DNA from: Streptomyces caatingaensis
GTDB lineage: Bacteria > Actinomycetota > Actinomycetes > Streptomycetales > Streptomycetaceae
DNA: 64,000 bases
Reading direction: 5' to 3'
Assembly: GCF_001187435.1 (NCBI RefSeq)
Contig: NZ_LFXA01000004.1
Coordinates: forward strand, 253,001 to 317,000
Every line of letters begins with the position of its first letter. Within the stretch, counting starts at the first letter, position 1. A program made the position numbers and the translations under genes. Below are positions 19,005 through 29,790 of this stretch, piece by piece. Below the pieces are notes generated by a model, which had not been told where the DNA came from, did no database searches, and was given only the letters and a program-made list of their open reading frames with translations.

Positions 19005-19625
19005 ATGGACAGCAGCAGTGCGCACCGCAGAGGAAACACCCGGCGGAAGCTCTTCGAGGCGGCGGTCACCCTCATCGCCGAACAGGGCTTCTCCTCCACC
19101 ACGGTGGACGAGATCGCCGAACGGGCCGGGGTCGCGAAGGGCACCGTCTACTACAACTTCGCGAGCAAGACCGTCCTCTTCGAGGAGCTGCTGCGGGACG
19201 GCATCGAGCTGCTGACCGTCGCCCTGCAGCAGGCGGCGGACGAGACGGCCGCGCGCGGCGGGCGGCGGGTGGACGCGCTGGACGCGATGGTCCGCGCCGG
19301 GCTGGAGTTCATCGCCCGCCACCCGGCCCTGACGCAGCTGTACGTGGCCGAGCTGTGGCGCACCAACCGGGCCTGGCAGCCGACGCTGACGCAGGTGCGG
19401 CGGAAGGCCCTCGCGGTGATCGAGTCCGTGCTGCGGCAGGCCGTCGCGGAGGACGAGGTGAGCACGGAGATCGACGTCCCGCTGACGGCGTCGGCCCTGT
19501 TCGGCATGGTGCTGGTGACGGCCCTGGACTGGCAGTCGTTCCAGCCGGAGCGGTCGGTGGACGACGTGCACGCGGCGCTCTCCCGGCTGTTGCAGGGCCG
19601 GATCGGAGGCGGCGGCGCCCGCTGA
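19005..19625 (+). CDS. TetR-family transcriptional regulator
   Basis: The 206-residue protein has an N-terminal TetR helix-turn-helix (TRRKLFEAAVTLIAEQGFSSTTVDEIAERAGVAKGTVYYNF, residues about 11-55) and a C-terminal ligand/dimerisation domain rich in Leu and Ala. The ATG follows GGGAG with a 10-nt spacer. It diverges from the methyltransferase gene (176-bp shared spacer) and precedes DUF4126. No clear palindromic operator was found in the spacer, so targets are unknown. Confidence 0.92.
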   Translation: MDSSSAHRRGNTRRKLFEAAVTLIAEQGFSSTTVDEIAERAGVAKGTVYYNFASKTVLFEELLRDGIELLTVALQQAADETAARGGRRVDALDAMVRAGLEFIARHPALTQLYVAELWRTNRAWQPTLTQVRRKALAVIESVLRQAVAEDEVSTEIDVPLTASALFGMVLVTALDWQSFQPERSVDDVHAALSRLLQGRIGGGGAR

Positions 19626-19837
19626 AGGCTGCCGACCCTTGAAGGGCGCCGCCGCCGTCGGGGCGCGGCCCGGCTCCGCCGCCCCGTGCCGGCGGTGCGC
19701 GGCCCGCGCCCCGTTCGCGGACCACTCTTCCGTCCGCGCGGCCCGCGCACCGTCCGCCGCGCTACTCATTCCGGCTGAGTACCCGCACCGGTACGCGCGC
19801 TGAGTACGTGCGCGCGCCGTTCCGTACGATCGCGTGC

Positions 19838-20428
19838 GTGTCCGTACTTCCCCTGGTGTTCACGAGCGGCTGGGCGAGCGGGATCAACGCCTACGCCGTG
19901 GTCCTGCTGCTCGGCCTGTGCGGCCGGGCCGGTGTCGGCGGGGCGGTGCCCGACGCGCTGCAGCGGCCCGAAGTCCTCGCCGTGGCCGGGCTGTTGTTCC
20001 TGTGCGAGACCGTGGCCGACAAGATCCCCTACGTGGACACCGTCTGGGACGCGGTGCACACCCTCGTCCGCCCGGCCTGCGGCGCCGTGGTCGGCGCGCT
20101 GCTGGCCGGCCGGGGCGACGGGTCACTGCCGGAGGTCGCGTACGCCGCCCTCGGCGGGACGACGGCGCTGGTGACGCACCTGGTGAAGGCGGGCACGCGC
20201 ATGGCGGTGAACACCTCGCCGGAGCCGCTGAGCACCATCGTGGTGAGCGTCGTGGAGGACCTGGGCGTCGCGGCGCTGGTCGTCCTCGCGCTGTTCCACC
20301 CGGTGGCGGCGGCGTGCGCGGCCGGCGGCCTGCTGGTCCTGGGCGCCGCCACCGTGGTGTTCCTGTGGCGCAAGGTGCGCGCGTTCCTGCGCCGGAGGCG
20401 GGAACGGCGCCTGGCGGCGGCCCGATAG
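19838..20428 (+). CDS. DUF4126 membrane protein
   Basis: Polytopic membrane protein of the DUF4126 family; function unknown. It contains FTSGWASGINAYAVVLLLGL at the N-terminus (the family signature), ADKIPYVDTVWDAVHTLVRP, two to three further hydrophobic segments (VAYAALGGTTALVTHLVKAG; LGVAALVVLALFHPVAAACA; GLLVLGAATVVFLW) and a basic C-terminus. I favour the GTG at 19838 (196 aa) because TACGAT at 19824-19829 looks like the -10 box of a leaderless transcript. GTG at 19808 would add ten residues. Confidence 0.8.
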   Translation: MSVLPLVFTSGWASGINAYAVVLLLGLCGRAGVGGAVPDALQRPEVLAVAGLLFLCETVADKIPYVDTVWDAVHTLVRPACGAVVGALLAGRGDGSLPEVAYAALGGTTALVTHLVKAGTRMAVNTSPEPLSTIVVSVVEDLGVAALVVLALFHPVAAACAAGGLLVLGAATVVFLWRKVRAFLRRRRERRLAAAR

Positions 20429-20439
20429 AGTCCTGTCAC

Positions 20440-21930
20440 ATGGCAAGAATTGCGGTGATCGGCGCCGGCATGGCCGCCATGGCGGCCTCCGCCCGGCTCG
20501 CGATCGCGGGCCACAAGGTCACGGTGTACGAACGCGGGACGACCCACGGCGGCGCGCTCGGCCGCTTCGAGCGCGACGGCTTCGCCTTCGACACCGGCCC
20601 CCAGCTCCTGCACCTGCCCGCGGTCTACCGCGACCTGTTCGTCAAGACGGGCAAGGAGTCCCTGGAGCAGAGCGTCACGATGTCCCAGGTGGACCCCGCG
20701 AGCGCGCACGTCTTCGCCGACGGCACCGCCGTCGCCCTGCCCAACGCCTCGCGGGCGGGCGTCGTCGGGGCCCTCGACGCCGCGGTCGGCCCGGGCGCGG
20801 GCGAGCGCTGGAGCGACCTGGTCAACCGGGGCCGGGAGGTCTGGGACGCCACCCGCCGCCCGCTCCTGGAGGAGCCGCTGGCCACCGGGGCGGCCCGGGA
20901 GGCGCTGGGCCGCGACCCGTACCCGGCCGTCCGCCGGCGCGGGCTCTTCCGCCGCCCCGCCCCGCCGGCCCTGGCGTCCGTCGCCGCGCGGGAGTTGAAG
21001 GACCCCCGGCTCGCCGCCCTGCTGGAGAGCCACGCCCTGGCGTACGGCCTCGACCCGCGCACCGCCCCGGCGAGCGCGACCGTCCTGCCGTACATGGAGC
21101 AGACCTTCGGCAGCTGGTACGTGGCGGGCGGCCTGCGGGCCCTCGCCGACGCGCTGCACCGGCGCTGCCTGGCCCGCCGGGTGGAGTTCCGCTTCGGCGC
21201 CGAGGTCACCGAGGTCCTGGAGGAGGACGGCCGGGCCGCCGGGGTGCGGCTGGCCGACGGCGGGACGGCCGGGGCGGACGTCGTCGTCGCGGGCGTCCAC
21301 CCCGGCCGCCTCGCCGTCCCCGCCCCGGGCACGGTCGGCCCCGCCCCCGTCCCGCCGGGCCGCTGCACCGTGCTCCTCGCCCTGCGCGGCGCGCGCCCCG
21401 AGGGCACGGCGCACCGCACGGTGGTCCACGCCCCCGACCGCGCCGCGGAGTTGACCGGGATCTTCGCGCCGGAGGCCGCCCCGGCCTATGTGCCGACGGT
21501 GACCGTGCTGCGCCCCGACGACCCCGCGGTCCGCCCGGACGCGCAGCACGAGGCGGTCACCCTCACCGCGACCGTCGCCCCCCAGGGCGCGGTCGACTGG
21601 CGCGCCCGGGCCGGGGAGTTCGCGGACCGCATGGTGCGCGCCGCCGAGGCGGCCGTGCCGGGCCTGCGCGAACGGCTGCTGTGGCGCGAGGTGTTGACCC
21701 CCGCGGACACCGAGGCGGCCACCGGCGCCGAGGGCGGCGGCGTGCCCGCCCCGGTCCTCGCGGGCGCGGGCGGCGCGTACCTGCGCCCCGCCAACACCAC
21801 CGGAACGTCCGGTTTCTACCGGGTGGGCGGCTTCGCGCACCCGGGCGGCGGGCTCGCCCACGCCGGGATGTCCGGGGCGCTGGTCGCCGGGCTCGTCGTG
21901 GAGGGCGCGGACTTCCGCGGCTCCCGGTGA
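20440..21930 (+). CDS. FAD-dependent NAD(P)-binding oxidoreductase (CrtI/amine oxidase type)
   Basis: Flavoprotein of the phytoene desaturase-like/FAD-dependent amine oxidase superfamily, 496 aa. The N-terminal dinucleotide-binding fold reads IAVIGAGMAAMAASARLAIAGHKVTVYERG, followed by the FDTGPQLLHLP loop. The C-terminal FAD-contacting stretch is GFYRVGGFAHPGGGLAHAGMSGALVAGLV, close to the bacterial phytoene desaturase signature. The substrate is unknown; no carotenoid genes are adjacent. TAGAGT, overlapping the DUF4126 stop, lies 8 nt before the ATG and may be a -10 box for a leaderless mRNA. Confidence 0.85.
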   Translation: MARIAVIGAGMAAMAASARLAIAGHKVTVYERGTTHGGALGRFERDGFAFDTGPQLLHLPAVYRDLFVKTGKESLEQSVTMSQVDPASAHVFADGTAVALPNASRAGVVGALDAAVGPGAGERWSDLVNRGREVWDATRRPLLEEPLATGAAREALGRDPYPAVRRRGLFRRPAPPALASVAARELKDPRLAALLESHALAYGLDPRTAPASATVLPYMEQTFGSWYVAGGLRALADALHRRCLARRVEFRFGAEVTEVLEEDGRAAGVRLADGGTAGADVVVAGVHPGRLAVPAPGTVGPAPVPPGRCTVLLALRGARPEGTAHRTVVHAPDRAAELTGIFAPEAAPAYVPTVTVLRPDDPAVRPDAQHEAVTLTATVAPQGAVDWRARAGEFADRMVRAAEAAVPGLRERLLWREVLTPADTEAATGAEGGGVPAPVLAGAGGAYLRPANTTGTSGFYRVGGFAHPGGGLAHAGMSGALVAGLVVEGADFRGSR

Positions 21931-21940
21931 GCGGGCCCGG

Positions 21941-22786
21941 TCAGTAGCGGTAGCCCTGCTGCTCCCCGTACCCCTGCTGCCGGTGCGGCGGCGGGACGTC
22001 GGTGTCGCGCTGCTGCGGCACCCAGACGCCGCCGGGCGGGGTGTCCATGTCGTACTGCCCCGCCCCCGTCGCCCAGGCGTCCGTGCCGTACGGCTGCTGC
22101 TGCCCGTAGCCGTAGGGGGCGCCGGCCGGCGGGTGGGTGCCGATGTACGGGTCGGAGTAGGCGGCGTACTGGTCCTGCTGTCCGTAGTCGAACTGATCCC
22201 CGTAGGGGGAGGCGGCGGCCGGTTCCTGCACGGGGGCGCCCGCCGGGGTGCCGTAGGCGTCGTACGTCCCGCCGAAGACGGTGGTCTCCTCGGCCGCGAG
22301 GACGTCGTCGTGGCCGCCGGGGGCGGCGGGCTGCCGCGGGACGGCGGGCATCATGGCCGTCGCCGCGTTCGGGTCCGGCACGGAGGGCGGACGGGGGGCC
22401 GGGGGCGCGTCCCGCTCGTCCCGCGCGGGCTTCCGGTCCGCGGGCTCCGGGGCCGTGGCGCCCCGGTCCGCCCGGCCGCGCCGGCGGCCGGACCGGGCGG
22501 GCGCCCCGTCGCCCTCCGCGCGGTCCCCGCGGCCGCGGCGCAGCGCCCAGCCGGCGGAGAAGCCCCGCCGGAAGGACACCGTCACATAGACCTGGCCGAC
22601 CGCGAACGCGACCGCGCCCACCGCGATGACCACGACGGACGGGACGAGCACGCCCGCCACCACGCCGAGGAAGCCGGCGAGGGCCAGCAGGCGCCAGCGC
22701 AGCCTGGCCTTGTACTGGAAGAGCACCTCGCCCAGCAGCCAGAGCCCGACGACGCCGAACGCCAGATAGAGGACCGTCCAGCCCAT
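21941..22786 (-). CDS. Membrane protein with Tyr/Gln/Gly-rich disordered tail
   Basis: Unrecognised actinobacterial protein of 281 aa. The first 70 residues form three hydrophobic helices (VLYLAFGVVGLWLLGEVLF; LLALAGFLGVVAGVLV; VVVIAVGAVAFAVGQVYV). Then comes a basic Arg-rich stretch (FRRGFSAGWALRRGRGDR), a Pro/Ala linker, and about 100 residues of low complexity rich in Tyr, Gln, Gly and Pro (GYGQQQPYGTDAW; QQGYGEQQGYRY). The topology suggests a membrane anchor with a long cytoplasmic disordered tail. It is convergent with the FAD oxidoreductase (10 bp apart) and lies just downstream of nothing co-directed except metF 40 bp further on. No function is assigned. Confidence 0.75.
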   Translation of the reverse strand: MGWTVLYLAFGVVGLWLLGEVLFQYKARLRWRLLALAGFLGVVAGVLVPSVVVIAVGAVAFAVGQVYVTVSFRRGFSAGWALRRGRGDRAEGDGAPARSGRRRGRADRGATAPEPADRKPARDERDAPPAPRPPSVPDPNAATAMMPAVPRQPAAPGGHDDVLAAEETTVFGGTYDAYGTPAGAPVQEPAAASPYGDQFDYGQQDQYAAYSDPYIGTHPPAGAPYGYGQQQPYGTDAWATGAGQYDMDTPPGGVWVPQQRDTDVPPPHRQQGYGEQQGYRY

Positions 22787-22826
22787 GAGTCGCCCCTCTC
22801 CTCCGGCCGCCGCGCCCGGCCGGCCG

Positions 22827-23744
22827 TCAGGGCCGCTGGTGCAGCCCCAGGTTCTCGTAGATTTCCAAGGTGGCCGTGGAGTGGTTCAGGGTAATGAAGT
22901 GCAACCCGGGAATCTCCTCGGCCATCAACCGGGCACACAGCTCCGTCGCGTACTCGATCCCGATCGAGCGTACAGCCGCCGGATCGTCCTCCACCGCCCG
23001 GATCCGCTCCGCGAGCCCGGCGGGGAAGGCCGCGTTGCTGAGCTGTGCGAAGCGTTCGATCTGGCGGACGTTGGTGACGGGCATGATCTCGGGGATGATC
23101 GGGGTGTCGCAGCCGGCCGCGGCGACCCGGTCGCGCAGCCGCAGGTAGTCCTCGGCGTGGAAGAACATCTGCGTGATGGCGAAGTCGGCGCCCGCCCGGC
23201 ACTTGTCCACGAAGTGGCGCACGTCCGTGTCCCAGTCGGTGGAGCGCGGGTGCATCTCCGGGAAGGCGGCGACACCGACGCAGAAGTCGCCCGACTCCTT
23301 GATGAGCCGGACCAGTTCGATCGCGTGGTCCACACCCTCCGGGTGGCGCACCCACTCGCCCATGGGGTCGCCGGGCGGGTCGCCGCGCAGGGCGAGCATG
23401 TTGCGGATGCCGACGTCGGCGTACTGCCCGATGACGTTGCGGAGTTCGGCCAGGGAGTGGTTGACGGCCGTGAGGTGGGCGACGGGGGTGAGGGTGGTGT
23501 CGGTGGCGATGCGCTCGGTCGCGCGGACCGTCCCCTCGCGGGACGAACCACCGGCACCGTAGGTGACGGAGACGAAGGTGGGGGCCACGGCTTCGATGCG
23601 CCGGATGGCGTTCCACAGCGTCCGCTCCCCCTTCTCCGTCTTCGGGGCGGCGAACTCGAAGGAATACGAACGCTCGCCGGAGGCGAGCAGGTCACGCACC
23701 GTACGGGCGTGATCCGTCCTGGTGGAGGCAGTGCCTAGGGCCAT
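22827..23744 (-). CDS. metF: MetF, 5,10-methylenetetrahydrofolate reductase
   Basis: FAD enzyme reducing methylene-THF to methyl-THF for methionine synthesis. The 305-residue protein shows [17 protein letters not shown] (catalytic Glu region), [37 protein letters not shown], and [15 protein letters not shown], all MTHFR hallmarks. The ATG at 23744 gives the usual length. Upstream, TAACTT lies 7 nt before the ATG, so the transcript is probably leaderless; I saw no riboswitch. Longer in-frame starts are inside non-conserved DNA. Confidence 0.96.
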   Translation of the reverse strand: MALGTASTRTDHARTVRDLLASGERSYSFEFAAPKTEKGERTLWNAIRRIEAVAPTFVSVTYGAGGSSREGTVRATERIATDTTLTPVAHLTAVNHSLAELRNVIGQYADVGIRNMLALRGDPPGDPMGEWVRHPEGVDHAIELVRLIKESGDFCVGVAAFPEMHPRSTDWDTDVRHFVDKCRAGADFAITQMFFHAEDYLRLRDRVAAAGCDTPIIPEIMPVTNVRQIERFAQLSNAAFPAGLAERIRAVEDDPAAVRSIGIEYATELCARLMAEEIPGLHFITLNHSTATLEIYENLGLHQRP

Positions 23745-23830
23745 ACCGGCCAAGTTAACCCGGCACACGGCGATCTTGGCAGGGGCGGCCGGTGTTCTGT
23801 CCGTTTCCTGACCCCTTCCGGCCGCCCGGG

Positions 23831-23870
23831 AACGGCCGGGGAAGGTCAGGAACGGCCGGGGAAGGTCAGG
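23831..23870. repeat. 20-bp perfect tandem duplication at the thiE 3' end
   Basis: AACGGCCGGGGAAGGTCAGG occurs twice without a break (23831-23850 and 23851-23870). The second copy contains the thiE stop codon (23866-23868). Confidence 0.95.
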
Positions 23871-24534
23871 AAAGGCCAACGGGCGTGCTGCGGGCGCGGA
23901 TCCGCTCCGCAAGGCGGGCCGCGGCGGCGCCCGGGTCGGCCGCCTCCGTGATGGCCCGGACGACGACGACGCGGCGGGCGCCGGCGTCCAGCACCTCGTC
24001 GAGGTTGGTCTCGTCGATGCCGCCGATCGCGAACCAGGGCTTCTCCTGCGGGAGCCGGGCCACGTGCCGCACCAGGGACAGGCCGGGGGCGGGGCGGCCG
24101 GGCTTGGTGGGGGTGGGCCAGCAGGGGCCCGTGCAGAAGTAGTCCACGCCGGGCTGGGCGAGGGCGGCGTCGGCCTCGGCCTCGGAGTGGGTGGAGCGGC
24201 CGACGAGCACGTCGGCGCCGAGGATCGCGCGGGCGGCGGGGACGGGGAGGTCGCCCTGGCCCAGGTGCAGCACGTCGGCGCCGATGGCGTGCGCGACGTC
24301 GGCGCGGTCGTTGACCGCGAGCAGCCGGCCGTGCCGGCGGGCCGCCTCGGCCATCACGGCCAGGTGCTCCAGCTCCTCGCCGGCCTCCATGCCCTTGTCG
24401 CGGAGCTGGACGACGTCCACGCCGGCGGCGAGGACCGCGTCCAGGAACTCGGGCAGGTCGCCCTGGCGGCGGCGCGCGTCGGTGCAGAGGTAGAGCCGGG
24501 CGTCGGCGAGGCGTTCGCGGGTGGTGGCGGGCAT
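23866..24534 (-). CDS. thiE: ThiE, thiamine-phosphate synthase
   Basis: Couples HMP-pyrophosphate and thiazole phosphate to thiamine phosphate. TIM-barrel protein of 222 aa with LYLCTDAR at the first strand, VQLRDKG, the pyrophosphate-binding stretch [18 protein letters not shown] and VVVVRAIT near the phosphate site. The ATG at 24534 is preceded by GGGGGAGA at 7-8 nt. The frame stays open 99 nt further upstream, but that section is basic, unconserved and lacks an RBS. It is separate from the thiOSG operon at 27.4 kb and has no TPP riboswitch of its own that I can see. Confidence 0.95.
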   Translation of the reverse strand: MPATTRERLADARLYLCTDARRRQGDLPEFLDAVLAAGVDVVQLRDKGMEAGEELEHLAVMAEAARRHGRLLAVNDRADVAHAIGADVLHLGQGDLPVPAARAILGADVLVGRSTHSEAEADAALAQPGVDYFCTGPCWPTPTKPGRPAPGLSLVRHVARLPQEKPWFAIGGIDETNLDEVLDAGARRVVVVRAITEAADPGAAAARLAERIRARSTPVGLS

Positions 24535-24652
24535 GTTGGTTCTCCCCCTGGTCGGCCGGCCGGGCCGGCGGGCGGTGTACGGGCGTACGGGCGGAGGGTG
24601 CCGCCGCCGTCGCCCGCACACCGATCCCTGCACCGATCGGGCCGGCCGTGCG

Positions 24653-25018
24653 TCAGACGGCGAGCGCCTGGGCGCGGCGCTTCACCTCCGTCCCGCGATT
24701 CTCGCGCAGGGCCTGCACGGGGGTGCCGGGCAGGGTCGGGTCCGGGGTGAACAGCCACTCCAGCATTTCCTCGTCGCTGAAGCCGTCGTCCTTCAGGAGC
24801 GTCAAGGTCCCGGACAGGCCCTTGACGACCCGGCCCTCGCCGATGAACTCGGCGGGCACCTGGAGTACGCGGTTCTCGCCCCGGCGGACGGCGATGAGCT
24901 GGCCCTCCTTGACCAGCTGCCGCACGCGGGTCACCTCGACGCCGAGCTTCTCGGCGATGTCGGGGAGGGTGAGCCAGGCGGGTACGAGAGCATCGATCTT
25001 TGCGTCAATCTCGGTCAC
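24653..25018 (-). CDS. Rv2175c-like DNA-binding protein
   Basis: Protein of 121 aa resembling mycobacterial Rv2175c, which is known as a DNA-binding winged-helix protein and a substrate of the Ser/Thr kinase PknL. Visible: an N-terminal HTH ([40 protein letters not shown], residues about 17-55), then a conserved [26 protein letters not shown] segment. I start at the GTG at 25018 (VTEIDAK); the upstream open frame is repeat DNA. A PASTA Ser/Thr kinase lies 4.8 kb away, mirroring the mycobacterial pair. Confidence 0.85.
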   Translation of the reverse strand: MTEIDAKIDALVPAWLTLPDIAEKLGVEVTRVRQLVKEGQLIAVRRGENRVLQVPAEFIGEGRVVKGLSGTLTLLKDDGFSDEEMLEWLFTPDPTLPGTPVQALRENRGTEVKRRAQALAV

Positions 25019-25287
25019 GGGACAAGCCTGCCATCCTGGACTGACACCCGGTACCCGGGTTGACCCGCCGGAGGGTTCCCCCACTCCCGCCCCAACCCCC
25101 TTCCCCAGGGGCTCCGCCCCTCGCGCGGCACGCAACCCGCGCTCCGCGCGGCGGGGCGGGGGCTCCGCCCCCAGCACCCCCTTGCGAGGCTCCGCCCCTG
25201 CACCCCGGCCGGGGCTCCGCCCCTTCCTCCCCCGCCAGGGCGGCGCCCGTCGCCGGGCTTCGGGGCTCAACCGCGCTCCGCGCGGCT

Positions 25288-25337
25288 GTCCTCAATCGCC
25301 GGACGGGCTGATTTCAGCCCGTCCGGCGATTGAGGAC
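25288..25337. repeat. Perfect 24-bp-arm palindrome (2-nt loop)
   Basis: Arms 25288-25311 and 25314-25337 are exact reverse complements around TT. The right arm contains CAGCCCGTCCGGCGATTGAG, followed by GACGA, the same core found at 29627-29688 (thiG end) and, degenerate, at 37941-37965 (trpEG end). It is therefore a member of a dispersed family. It would form a very stable hairpin in RNA from either strand and might act as a terminator. Confidence 0.9.
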
Positions 25338-25394
25338 GAGCGGCGAAGCCGCGACCAGGGGGGCCGGGGGGGCGGAGCCCCCGGTGGGGTGCAG

Positions 25395-25860
25395 GGGGCG
25401 AAGCCCAGCCCGGGGCGCAGGGGGCGGAGCCGGCCAGGGGCGCAGGGGCGGAGCCCCAAGGGCGCAGGGGCGAAGCCCTACAAGGAGCCCCAGCGGACGA
25501 CCCGGCGGGGCGCAGGGGCGAAGCCCCGCAAAGAGGCCCAGCGGACGACCCGGTGGGGCGCAGAGGCGGAGCCCCGCCCGGGGCGCAGGGGGCGGAGCCG
25601 GCCAGGGGCGCAGGGGCGAAGCCCCAAGGGCGCAGGGGCGAAGCCCTGCAAGGAGCCCCAGCGGGCGACCCGGCGGGGCGCAGAGGCGAAGGCCCGCAAG
25701 GAGGCCCAGCGGGCGGCCTGATGGGGTGCAGGGGCGAAGCCCCGCCCGGGGTGCAGGGGCGGAGCCCCGCAAAGAGGCCCAGCGGGCGGCCTGATGGGGT
25801 GCAGGGGCGAAGCCCCGCCCGGAGTGCAGGGGCGGAGCCCCGCAAGGGGGTGCTGGGGGC
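25395..25860. repeat. Hierarchical tandem repeat array (168-bp units, 48-bp subunits)
   Basis: A 168-bp unit begins at 25411 and again at 25579, and a third, shorter unit starts at exactly 25747. Nested in them are five 48-bp copies starting CAARGAGSCCCAGCG: 25481-25528, 25529-25576, 25649-25696, 25697-25744 and 25770-25817. Each subunit contains a small hairpin GGGGC-GRA-GCCCC or a close variant. Copies differ by a few substitutions, so the array is old or diverging. No spacer/repeat pattern of CRISPR type is present. Confidence 0.85.
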
Positions 25861-25994
25861 GGAGCCCCCGCCCCCGCCGCGGGCGGAGCCCGCGTCCCGC
25901 CGCGCGGAGCGCGGTCGGGGGGCGCAGCCCCTGGGAAACGGGGAAAGGGCGGGGCGGGGAGAGGAAATCGCCCTCGGGGCGGGCCCAGGCCCGC

Positions 25995-27227
25995 TCAGGC
26001 GGTCGCCGCCTTCAGCGGCACCCCCGCATCCGCCACCCTCCCCCGGTCCACCACGGCCCCCCGCTCGATCAGCTTCCGCCCCTGGGCGAGATCCCGCGGC
26101 CGGCCCACCGCCAGCAGGGCGACCAGCACATCGCCGCGCAGCCAGCACACCGTCCAGGCCGCCCCGGCGGGATCCCCGCGCCAGACGAGTTCGTCGGCGG
26201 CCGAGTGGTGGCCCGCGTACTGGACGAAGCGGCCGAACTGTTCGGACCAGAAGTAGGGGACGGGGTCGTAGACGCCCTCCTCCCCGTCGATGCCGACGAT
26301 GTTCGCGGCCACCGCCCGCGGCCCCTGGAGCGCGTTGTCCCAGTGGTGGACGAGGAGCCGCTCCCCGTACCGCCCGGACGGGAAGGAGGCGCAGTCGCCG
26401 ACGGCGTAGACGTCCGGCAGGGACGTCCGCAGCCGCTCGTCGGCGGCGACGGAGCCGTCCGGGGCGAGCGAGACGCCGGAGCCGGCGAGCCAGCCGGTCG
26501 CCGGCCGCGCGCCGATGCCGACGACGGTCGCGTCGGCGGCGAGCCGCGTCCCGTCGGCGAGCACGACCGCCCCGGGCTCCAGGGCCGCGACCCGCACCCC
26601 GGTGAGCAGCCGGGCGCCGGCCTCGGCGTACCAGCCGGCCATGTGCGCGGCCACCTCCGCCGGCAGCGCGCCGGCCAGCGGGCGGTCCGCGGCCTCGACG
26701 ACCGTCACGGAACAGCCCGCCTCCCGCGCGGCGGTGGCCAGTTCGGCGCCGATCCAGCCGGCCCCGACGGCGACGATCTCGCGCTGCTCGACGAGCAGGG
26801 GCCGCAGCCGCTGGGCGTCGTCGAGGGTGCGCAGCAGGTGGACGCCGGGGACGTCCTCGGCGCCGGGCAGCCGGACGGGCTCGGCGCCGGTGGCGACGAC
26901 GAGCACGTCGTAGTCGACGGGGCCGCGGGAGGTCTCCAGCCGGTGCGCGCCGGCCCGCAGCCCGGTGGCCTCCACGCCGAGTTCGACCTCGACGCCGAGG
27001 GAGGCGAAGTCGACCTCGAAGGCGGAGCCCTCGGCCTTGCCGAGCAGCACCGCCTTCGACAACGGCGGCCTGTCGTAGGGGGCGTGGGGCTCGGCGCCCA
27101 GCAGCCGGATGCGGCCGGTCCAGCCCTGCTCGCGCAGGGCGACGGCGGTCTGCACCCCGGCCATGCCGGCGCCGACGACGACGGCTCCGGAGGCGGAGCC
27201 GCTGCGGGTGTTCGTCCAGTCGCTCAC
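25995..27227 (-). CDS. Ferredoxin reductase-like FAD/NAD oxidoreductase
   Basis: Flavoprotein of 410 aa in the rhodocoxin/putidaredoxin reductase-like family, transferring electrons between NAD(P)H and a ferredoxin. It has two dinucleotide folds (VVVGAGMAGVQTAVALREQGW near the N-terminus and IVAVGAGWIGAELATAAREAGC near residue 150), PYDRPPLSKAVL, the ATGAEP hinge, and DVYAVGDCASFP with the FAD-binding Asp. A C-terminal reductase domain follows (VPYFWSEQFGRFVQYAG). No ferredoxin or P450 is adjacent, so the partner is unknown. It diverges from the thiamine operon and is followed by the repeat array. Confidence 0.9.
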   Translation of the reverse strand: MSDWTNTRSGSASGAVVVGAGMAGVQTAVALREQGWTGRIRLLGAEPHAPYDRPPLSKAVLLGKAEGSAFEVDFASLGVEVELGVEATGLRAGAHRLETSRGPVDYDVLVVATGAEPVRLPGAEDVPGVHLLRTLDDAQRLRPLLVEQREIVAVGAGWIGAELATAAREAGCSVTVVEAADRPLAGALPAEVAAHMAGWYAEAGARLLTGVRVAALEPGAVVLADGTRLAADATVVGIGARPATGWLAGSGVSLAPDGSVAADERLRTSLPDVYAVGDCASFPSGRYGERLLVHHWDNALQGPRAVAANIVGIDGEEGVYDPVPYFWSEQFGRFVQYAGHHSAADELVWRGDPAGAAWTVCWLRGDVLVALLAVGRPRDLAQGRKLIERGAVVDRGRVADAGVPLKAATA

Positions 27228-27312
27228 CCGATCACTGTAGGTCCGCCGGCGGACCCGCGGGCCGCCGCCCCGTCCCCCCGCCGCCTTCCGGCCCGTTGCC
27301 GGACCGTACTAG

Positions 27313-29688
<2,376 letters not shown>

Positions 29689-29739
29689 GCGGCCGGGCCG
29701 GCGGAGGGGGAGGAGCCCGCGCCGGGGGACGCACCCGTC

Positions 29740-29790
29740 CGTACGTACGGACGTACGGCGTGTCCGCACGGCCTCGTAGACTCGTTGACC
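29740..29790 (+). promoter_or_regulatory. Probable leaderless promoter of the PASTA kinase
   Basis: TAGACT at 29777-29782 is a good -10 hexamer, and the GTG start at 29791 is 8 nt downstream, implying a leaderless mRNA. Just upstream (29740-29758) are overlapping CGTACG repeats forming an inverted repeat about where a -35 or operator would be. Confidence 0.6.

Larger units (their letters stand above)
25019..25994. other. Gene-free, repeat-dense spacer (976 bp)
   Basis: The DNA lies between the start of the Rv2175c-like gene and the stop of the ferredoxin reductase-like gene, both leftward. It consists almost wholly of short hairpins of the form GGGGC-GRAG-CCCC, one long palindrome, and a nested tandem array, both listed separately. 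Frames remain open on both strands through much of it, but they encode only repetitive Gly/Arg/Pro/Ala peptides without family features, so I annotate no gene. The leftmost 70 bp must hold the promoter of the Rv2175c-like gene. Confidence 0.8.

Noticed and set aside
24538..24633. Longer ThiE with a 33-residue N-terminal extension
   Set aside because: The extension is basic, unconserved and lacks an RBS; the ATG at 24534 has GGGGGAGA upstream and fits the family length.
25314..25836. Several 70-350 codon frames on both strands of the repeat array
   Set aside because: Products are repeat-derived (SPxRGAGAEPRK-type) and exist on both strands simultaneously; no start context or family match.
25395..25860. 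CRISPR array
   Set aside because: Repeats are contiguous and imperfect, with no unique spacers, and no cas genes are nearby.
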